Shown: one piece after another, positions 56,250 to 64,000 of the stretch
Layout: each line of letters starts with the position of its first letter
Position numbering within the stretch: position 1 is the stretch's first letter
Notes under the pieces: model-generated
Databases searched by the model: none
What the model saw: only the letters and a program-made list of their open reading frames with translations
What the model was told of the DNA's origin: nothing
Assembly: GCF_963678635.1 (NCBI RefSeq)
Contig: NC_087063.1
Span: 31,074,599 to 31,138,598 of the forward strand
Direction of reading: 5' to 3'
Source: Symsagittifera roscoffensis
Lineage: Eukaryota > Xenacoelomorpha > Acoela > Convolutidae
DNA length: 64,000 bases
Program-made: the position numbers and the translations under genes

Positions 56250-57450
56250 AAATGCGTGTTATCAATAAACTGGTTGACATTTGAAAAGGCTGCATCAAGA
56301 TAATGGGGTAGCACTAAATCATTACCTATTGTTGCTTCCTTAACAGAGTCTTACATCAAAACCCAATTGACATTGAAACCATTTGGTTTTATTCGGGGCG
56401 CTAGGTGAGTCTTTTACACAACTGATATGACCCCAACTAGAACAACAATCACACTCAACCTAACTTATCAGTCCTGATGGTTTTAAGAAAACGTTGCCGG
56501 TACTTTCTTGTTTTATTTTTCACTCCTTGGCACAGCGTTAAAAAACGATTTTGTATTGACTTTAGGAGAATGAACTCACCCATGTTAGTCGATTTGTGAG
56601 AAGCTTATAGATCACCAAAAAAAACAATCAAACTATCTTGAAATCATAATATAAAAATTTTGAACAAAGAAAAATCTCACACGAGCTTAACAGATCCGGC
56701 GGTTCACATTCAGAAGACTCTCCGAGCCATTTCCAGTTACTCCTTGCCCAAAAATGATGATCGCCTGCCCTTATCTCTAAAACTTTTTAAAAGGCACTTG
56801 AAAAACAGACATAGAGTATGTAATTTAACCTTTTTCAACCTTTTTGTGTAAACTTCATTCCAGCCTTTTAGCCTAATTATTGTGATAGAGTTAAAACCGG
56901 GGAAACATCATTGAAGATATATATACGGATATTTGAATTCGAGAAAATTCAACTTTTTTGATTAATAGTCTAGGTAGAGCAGCGAACCACTTACGAGGCA
57001 GATGAAAGTGAGAATGTGTAAAATCCTGAAAGCTGAAAACAGAACTAAAAAGTATACAAGTGGAGTTAAAGTTTTTAGTTGGATCACCAGTTAAACATGC
57101 TCAAAAAAATGCCAACAGAAAACATGATATATAATCAAACGGAAAAGTAAAAAAAAAGAAAGTTGAGCTTTGCATCGCTGGCGTTTAAATTAAAAAAAAC
57201 TTGACAAATTCATCAACTAACAAAAAAAACGGAAAAAAAGAATAGAAGAACTTCTAAGATGTGATAATTGCACCATTACTAAAAAAGTAACAATCAAAAA
57301 TCTCAAATTTAGTCTCGATTTATTCCAACACAATTTGACATTAGTTTTGAACAGTTTTTTGGCAAGAAACAGAATGTCCAAAAAAGTTTAATTCAGCAAA
57401 ACACTGCGCTTTGCTTGCATCCATAGCTAACAAAAACATTATTTATACGC
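56250..57450. repeat. Repeat B, copy 3
   Basis: Diverged copy: AAGGCTGCATCAAGATAAT, CATTACCTATTGTTGCTTCC, the minus frame remnant WLGESSECEPPDLLSS (about 56735-56680), then CATTCCAGCCTTTTAGCCTA with only the right arm of the inverted pair, and the CTTTTTTGATTAATAGTCTA tail. It precedes satellite block 2 in the same way that copy 1 precedes block 1. Confidence 0.75.
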
Positions 57451-60400
57451 AGGATGTCAGCCTTTAAGTTTAGTACGAACCGGGAATTGAGGTGTTCTCT
57501 GTTTTGAGCCGTCCAGAGTTTTCACTAAAAAAATATAAGAAGGGAGATTGACATGCAAGGACGGATGGTAGCAAATTAGAGAAGTGATTGGAAAAGCAAG
57601 CTAGAGAAGTGATCGGAAAGGCAAGATCGAAATCTGGTTGAGCAAGGCGAGGACACCCTAAAACCTTTTGTTGACACTAAATTACTACAGTGGGCTCAAC
57701 AGGCATTGTCCTTAAATGAATGAACGAAAAATTCATGATGAAAACATTTTTGCTATCAAATAGGGTAATCGCTGTTTTTATGGATTTTTCCTCAGGTTCA
57801 TTTTTGTGTACCATAAGATATTGAGTAGCGATAAGGGATTTTCTTCTCAGATGGAAATAAGGAATGATTTTTTTATAGTTGTTCTGGAGAATAAATCCAA
57901 AATAAATGATTTTGATGTTTAAGTCATAATTGTTGCCATTAATTTGGGGGTGGTCGGATCTATCGCCGGGTCCTTTTTTTTTTTACAAAAGTGAAAGCTT
58001 TTTGTTATGCCTGGGTGTACTCTGGTCCACGCAAATATTAGCTAAACGCAGGAAAATGTCATATGAGTTGAGTATCAGCCGGAAAATTGGTATTCTCCTT
58101 TCAGTCCGACCGGAGTTTTCACATAAAACATTCTACGAACGGATGACATGCAAAGACGGATCAGACGCACATCAAGTGCTATTCAAAAGGGCGAGACAGG
58201 TGGAACAATTGGGTGTAGTTGACAGTTCTGGCCTGCAATAAAAAAAAACTCATGTTCCGAAAAAAAAAACAACAACGGTTAGAAAAACCAATCAAACCAA
58301 ACTAGAGAAACTATCTGAAAGGCAACACTGGGCTCTAGTTGTGCAGGGCGAGGAAACTTTAAAAGCTGGTGTTGACATTATATTACTATACTGGGTTCAA
58401 TAGGCCTTGTCATTGAATGATTGAACAAAAAATGTATTAATGTCTTGGAGTTTGGCGAGATGTTGATGTATAAATTCTGACCAACTCCTGGCACTTCTTT
58501 TGATTTTCAAATATTATGTCTTGTCTGATTTTTTGGCTCTCTTGCGGAACCGTGGACTTTAAGTCGCACATTTTTGATTGTGTCAAAAAATGGCTCCCTT
58601 CATTTCGTATCACCATTTGAGGTGATCGTTGTGTGATATGTTTTCTGGTAGTAGCAAAATCAGATGCACTTGACGTTTGACAACTTTAGTTTGTTGCATC
58701 TTATTTGCAACTATTTATATACAACAGAAGCAGTTTTGAAGTCAAAGAACGATGCTTTGGGTAGTCAGCGCATAATGCGCGTCATTTTTTAGAAAATTTG
58801 ATGTTAATTTTCAATTAGTGGTCCTCCCATTTGTCATACTTTTGTCTTCAAGAAATGATGACTGTAAAATTCTGATGAAATATTTGTGCTATCAAATAGG
58901 TTAGTCGCTGTTTTATGGATATTTTGCCCAGGTTAGTTTATGTGTTGCATAAGTTGGTGGGTGGCAGTCAGGGCTTTTCTTCTCAGATTGAAAAAATGAA
59001 TGACAGATTTATAGTTGTTCTGGAGCATAAATTCAAAGTAGGTGATTTTGTTGTTTGAGTCTTATTTGTTGCCATCAAACTGGGGTTGGTCGGATCAATC
59101 GCTGGGTCCATTTTCTTAAAATTGAATGCATTTTGTAATGACTGGTTGTACTCTCATCCATAGCTTACGCAAGTATTCGCTAGACGCAAGAAAATGGCGT
59201 ATGAGTTATATATCAGCCGGAAAATGGGGTTTTCTCTGTTTTAGCCGACCAGAGTTTTCACAAAAAAAAATTTAAGAACGGATTACATGCAAGGACTGAT
59301 CAGACACGCGTCAACGGCTATTTAAAATGGGTGAGAGAGGTGGAACAGTGGGGTGTAGTTGAAAGTTCTGAACTGCATTAAAAGAAAAAAGAATTCATGT
59401 TCCAAAAAAGCAACAACAACGGTTAGAAAAACCAATCAAACCAAACTAGACAAACTATCTTAACGGCAACACTGGGCTCTAGTTGTGAAAGGCGAGGAAC
59501 TTTTAAAAGCTGGTGTTGACTTTGAAGTACCATATCGGATTCAACGAAAAATGTATTAAGGTCTTTGAGTTTGGAGAGATGATGATGTAAAAATTCGGAC
59601 CAACTCTTGACACTTCTTTTGATTTTCAAATCTGATGTCTTCTTTAATTTTTTGACTCTCCTGCGGAATTGTAGATTTTTTGTAGTACATTCTTGATTGT
59701 GTCAAAAAGGTTGGCTCCCTCTATTTCGTATCAAAATTTGAGGTGATCGTTTTGTGATATGTTTTCTGGTAGTAGCAAAATGAGATGCACTTGAAGTTTG
59801 ACATCTTTAGTTTGTGGCATCTAATTTGCAACTAATTATATACAACAGAAGCACTTTTGAGGTCAAAGAACGATGTTTGGGTAGTCGACGCATAATGCGC
59901 GCCAATTTTTAGAAAAGTCGATGTTAATATTCAAATAGTGGTCCTCGCATTTGTCATTCTTTTGTCTGGCAAGAAATGATGAATGTAAGATTCTGATACA
60001 ACATTTTTGCTATCAAATAGAGTAGTCGCTGTTTTATGGATATTTTTGCCCAGGTTAGTTTTTGCGTACCATAAGTTTGAGGATGGCAATCAGGGATTTT
60101 CTTCTCATATGGAAAAAATAATTGACAGATTTATAGTTGTTCCGGAGCATAAATTCAAAGTAGTTGATTTTGTTGCTTAAGTCATATTTGTTGCCATCAA
60201 ACTGGGAATGGTCGGATCATTCGCTGCGTCCATTTTCACGAAGTTGAATGCTTTTAGTTATGCCTGGGTGTACCCTCATCCATAGCTTACTCAAGTATTA
60301 GCTAAACGCAAGAAAATGGCGTATGAGTTAAGGATCAGCCAGAAAATGGGGTATTCTCTGTTTTAGCCGACCAGAGTTTTCACAAAAAAAAACATTCTAA

Positions 60401-62580
60401 GAACGGATGACCTGCAAGGACGGATCAGACAAACGTCAACGGCTATTTGAAAAGGACGAGAGAGGTGGAACAATGGGGTGTAGTTGAATATTCTGACCTG
60501 CAGTAAAAAAAAGTTTCATGTTCCAAAAAAGCAACAACAACGGTTAGAAAAACTAATCAAACCAAACTAGAGAAAGTATCTGAACGGCAATACTGGGCTC
60601 TAGTTGTGCAAGGCGAGGAACTTTTAAAAGGTGGTGTTGACTTTAAATTTCCATAGTGGGTTCAAAAGGCTGTGTCATTGGATGAATTAACGAAAAATGT
60701 ACTAATGTCTTACAGTTTGAAGCGATCTTGATGTAAAAATTCTGACCAGCTCCTGGCACTTCTTTTGATTTTCAAATCTTATGTCTTGTCTGATTTTTTG
60801 GCTCTCCTGTGGAGTTGTGGATTTTATATAGTACTTTCTTGATTGTGTCAAAAATTTGGTTCCCTCTATTTCTTATCAACATTTGAGGTGATCGTTGTGT
60901 GATATGTTTTCTGGTCATAGCAAAATGAGATGCACTTGAAGTTTGACATCTTTAGTTTGTGGCATCTTATTTGCAACTATTTATCTACAACAGAAGCAGA
61001 TTTGAGGTCAAAGAACGATGCTTTGGGTAGTCCACGCATAATGCCCGCCAGTTTTTAGAAAAGTCGATGTTAATTTTCAAATAGTGGTCCTCCCATTTGT
61101 CATTCTTTTGTCTGGCAAGAAATGATGAATGTAAAATTCTGATAAAACATTTTTGCTATCAAATAGGGTAGTCGCTGTTTTATGGATATTTTTGCCCAGG
61201 TTAGTTTTTGCGTACCATAAGTTGGTGGGTGGCAGTCAGGGCTTTTCTTCTCAGATTGAAAAAATGAATGACAGATTTAAAGTTGTTCCGGAGCATAAAT
61301 TCAAAGTAGGTGATTTTGTTGTTTGAGTCATATTTGTTGCCATCAAACTGGGGTTGGTCGGATCAATCGCGGGGTCCATTTTCTTAAAATTGAATGCTTT
61401 TAGTTATGCCTGGGTGTACTCTCATCCATAGCTTACGCAAGTATTAGCTAAACGCAAGAAAATGGCGTATGAATTAAGGATCAGCCGGAAAATGGGGTGT
61501 TATCTGTTTTAGCCGACCAAATTTTTCACAACAAAAAACATTCTAAGAACGGAATACATGCAAGGACGGATCAGACACACGTCAACGGCTATTTAAATAG
61601 GGCGAGCGAGGTGGAACAATGGGGTGTAGTTGAAAGTTCTGAACTGCCGTAAAAGAAAAAAGAATTCATGTTCCAAAAAAGCAACAACAACGGTTAGAAA
61701 AACCAATCAGAGCAAACTAAAGAAACTATCTGAAAGGCAAGATTGGGCTCCAGTTGTGCAAGCAAGGCAAGGAAAATTGAAAAAAGGGTGTTCACATTAA
61801 ATTACCATAGTGGGTCCAACAGACATTGTCATTGAATGAATTAATGAAAAATGTTTTAATGTCTTACAGTTTGAAGCGATCTTGATGTAATAACTCTGAC
61901 CAACTCCTGGCACTCCTTTTGATTTTCAAATCTTATGTCTTGTCTGATTTTTTGGCTCTCTGGCGGAACTGTGGCATTTATTAAGTACATTCTTTAATTT
62001 GTCAAAAAGATTGGCTCCAATTTCATATCAACATTTGAGGTGATCAATGTGTGATCTATTTTTCTGGTCGTAGAAAAACCAGATGCACTTGAAATTTGAC
62101 ATGTTTATTTTGCGGCATCTGATTTGCCACTTTATATACAACAGTAGCAGTTTTGAGGTCGAAGTACGGCGATGTGCGTAGCCGGCACAGAATGCGCGTC
62201 AATTTTGAAAAAGTCAATGTTTATGTTCAACTAGTGGTCCTCCCATTTGTCATTATTTTGTCTGGCGGGCGAGAAGTGATGACTATAAATTCTGAAGACA
62301 CACTTATGCTATCAAAAAGGCTAGTTGCTGTTTTTATGGATTTTTTGCCCAGGTTATTTTTTATGTACCATAAAGTGGTGGTTGGCAATCAGGGCTTTTC
62401 TTCTCAGATGGAAAAAATGAATGATAGAAAAATAGTTGTTCTGGAGAGTATATCCAAATTAGTTGATTTTGCTGTTTAAGTCATAATTGTATAATTGTTG
62501 CCCGTCAAACTGGCAGTGCTCTGATCACTCGCTGGGTCCATTTTTACAGAATTTAATGCTTTTTTTATGCCTGGATGAAC
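57451..62580. repeat. Satellite block 2, same monomer, four units
   Basis: Anchors at 58078, 59216, 60338 and 61484 give steps of 1138, 1122 and 1146, with a partial unit at each end (57451-57720 is a scrap, and the last unit stops near 62580). These units differ more from each other than the central units of block 1 do, and they share private variants such as ACGCAAGAAAATGGCGTATG and GGAACTTTTAAAAG. No gene is present. Confidence 0.92.
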
Positions 62581-63140
62581 TCTCATGCAATTTCCAATGC
62601 AGTATCACATGAGTTTTTGAACGGCCTTGCTGATAGCAATGATGTTTTTGCTGTCTCAGACAAGATCATTGACACAAAATAGGTTTGGCTCTGCAGTTTG
62701 TAAGAACACAGTGACATCAGCAAAACAGAAGAAAAAATAATGGTGGTAATTTGTCTCTTTGTGTAAGTCCAATGATTCGTACTAAACATTCTTGTTTGAA
62801 GCTTCAATTTTTAGTTATAGTTTAATTTAAATATATTTTTTGTGTTTTTTTGCAATAAATTTGCTAACTCCGAGAAAGCGAGCTTCTGGAAAAATATTTT
62901 ACGGTCAATTGAATCAAACGTTTTTCAAAGTTGACAAAAAAACAAATTTCATTGGCTGTTTTCATCGAATGCTTTCTGGAGTTTTTGTATGATTGTGTTA
63001 ACTGCTGTCACAGTGAGTTTATTTTTTCTGTCCGTAGTGTTTTTAGAAAGTTTCTAGAAATAGTTCTGGTCACCTTCCACTGAAACGATTAGTTCTAGTT
63101 CCTTGTTATTTTTAAATTCCCATTAGACTTATTTCGACCA
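62581..63140. repeat. Spacer C, copy 2
   Basis: The copy begins near 62690 (TTTGTAAGAACACAGTGACA, ACTAAACATTCTTGTTTGAA, TGGCTGTTTTCATCGAATGC) and matches 52781-53227. 62581-62690 shows no match in the window. Confidence 0.85.
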
Positions 63141-64000
63141 ATTTTTATAGTTAGGCTAGTTGATGCGAGGAGATTTGAAGGTTATTTGAGCAAGGTATTT
63201 CAGAAACTGAGATGCCATTCGAACTACTAACAAAATTTTACTTTGACATTCGAGATGGCTGCATTAACATAATTAGGTAGCAGTGAAACGTTACAAATTG
63301 TTGCTTAATTACCAGAATTTATCATCAAAACATAAGTGACATTGAAAACATTGGTTTTCTTAGGGTCGCTAGGTGAATTATGCAAACATGTGATTTGATA
63401 TCAACTAGAGCTAAAATCACTTTCAAGCTAATTTATCAGTGCTGAAGCTTTAAAAAAAAAATTGTTCCCTCTGCACTCTTTGTTGTTTTTTTTCTTCTTG
63501 GCTCAGCGTAAATGTTAAAAGTAGATTTTGAGTAGACTTTAGGAACCTGAACAAACTCATGATAGTCGGTGAGTGAGAAACTCATAGATTACAAAAAAAA
63601 CAATTAAAATAGTTTGAATTCGTTATTTAAAAAGTGTAACTAAATATGAATCGGAGCCAAGCTTAGCAGTTCAAGCGGTTCATCATCAGACTCTTTGAGC
63701 CAGTTCCAGTTACCACTTGCCCAAAAATGCTTATCCCCTGCCCCTGTCTCTAAAACAATTTAAAAGGCGCTTGACAAACAGACATAAATAACAGTCATTC
63801 ACATCTGCTTAATAACAATTACAACAATCACAACAATTAGGCTAAAAGGCTGGAATGAAGTTTACACAATAAGGCTGAAAAAGTTTTAACTCTAATAAGT
63901 ATATATATAAATCTTATTGTGTTAAATTGTGTCTTATTCCAGCCCTTTAGCCTAATTATTGTGAAAGAGTTAAAACTGGGGAAGCATCATTGAAAGTATA
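63141..64000. repeat. Repeat B, copy 4, cut by the window edge
   Basis: TTATAGTTAGGCTAGTTGAT starts the copy. The plus frame end is DARRFEGYLSKVFQKLRCHS, with amino-acid-level similarity despite base changes. The minus frame end is WLKESDDEPLELLSLAPIHI (about 63704-63642). The inverted pair TTAGGCTAAAAGGCTGGAAT (63838) and ATTCCAGCCCTTTAGCCTAA (63938) follows. Confidence 0.82.

Noticed and set aside
42411..62580. Possible CRISPR or phage-like direct repeats
   Set aside because: The repeats are over 1.1 kb, adjacent, without spacers, and in intron-bearing DNA. They form a satellite.

Overview
The window looks like metazoan (invertebrate) nuclear DNA. It is AT-rich, has introns with GT-AG borders and matching codon phases, and is mostly repeats. 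I cannot name the species. By my reading there is one host gene, on the minus strand between 6691 and 9001. It is the glutamine- and histidine-rich N-terminal part of a translation initiation factor eIF4G homologue in four exons. The catalytic core of that gene is not in the window, so it is either cut off by a very long intron or lost.

Region by region: 1-6600 holds two recent tandem duplications (271-bp and 960-bp units), degenerate short repeats and tRNA-derived SINE-like remnants. 6691-9052 is the eIF4G-like gene. 9053-18836 is non-coding, with a degenerate ~150-bp repeat field (11100-12450), a fold-back element with ~300-bp arms (14282-15014) and a smaller hairpin (17240-17441). 19440-37115 is a Penelope-like element (PLE; reverse transcriptase plus GIY-YIG nuclease) on the plus strand, split by a 15.4-kb LTR retrotransposon lying on the minus strand (20421-35855). 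A second, 5'-truncated PLE follows head-to-tail (37555-38920). From 41.0 kb to the end is a satellite landscape: at least 14 copies of a ~1133-bp monomer in two blocks, alternating with copies of a second ~1.2-kb repeat (called B here) and another PLE fragment.

The LTR element is the most interesting object. It is Ty3/gypsy-like: gag with a CCHC knuckle, DTGA protease, YVDD reverse transcriptase and RNase H. Its integrase has been precisely lost. Downstream of pol it carries extra reading frames. One of them, with one frameshift, reads like a macro domain of the TARG1/OARD1 type, that is, an ADP-ribose-binding or hydrolase fold. Two more unrecognised frames follow. The long leader carries a repeated CCCCTCCGGATT motif, and one LTR contains a perfect 61-bp-arm palindrome. 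All its genes carry stops or frameshifts, and its LTRs differ by roughly 8% by eye, so this copy is dead. Intact relatives should show what the extra genes do.

All alignments here were made by eye. Family calls rest on recognised motifs and no database search was made.
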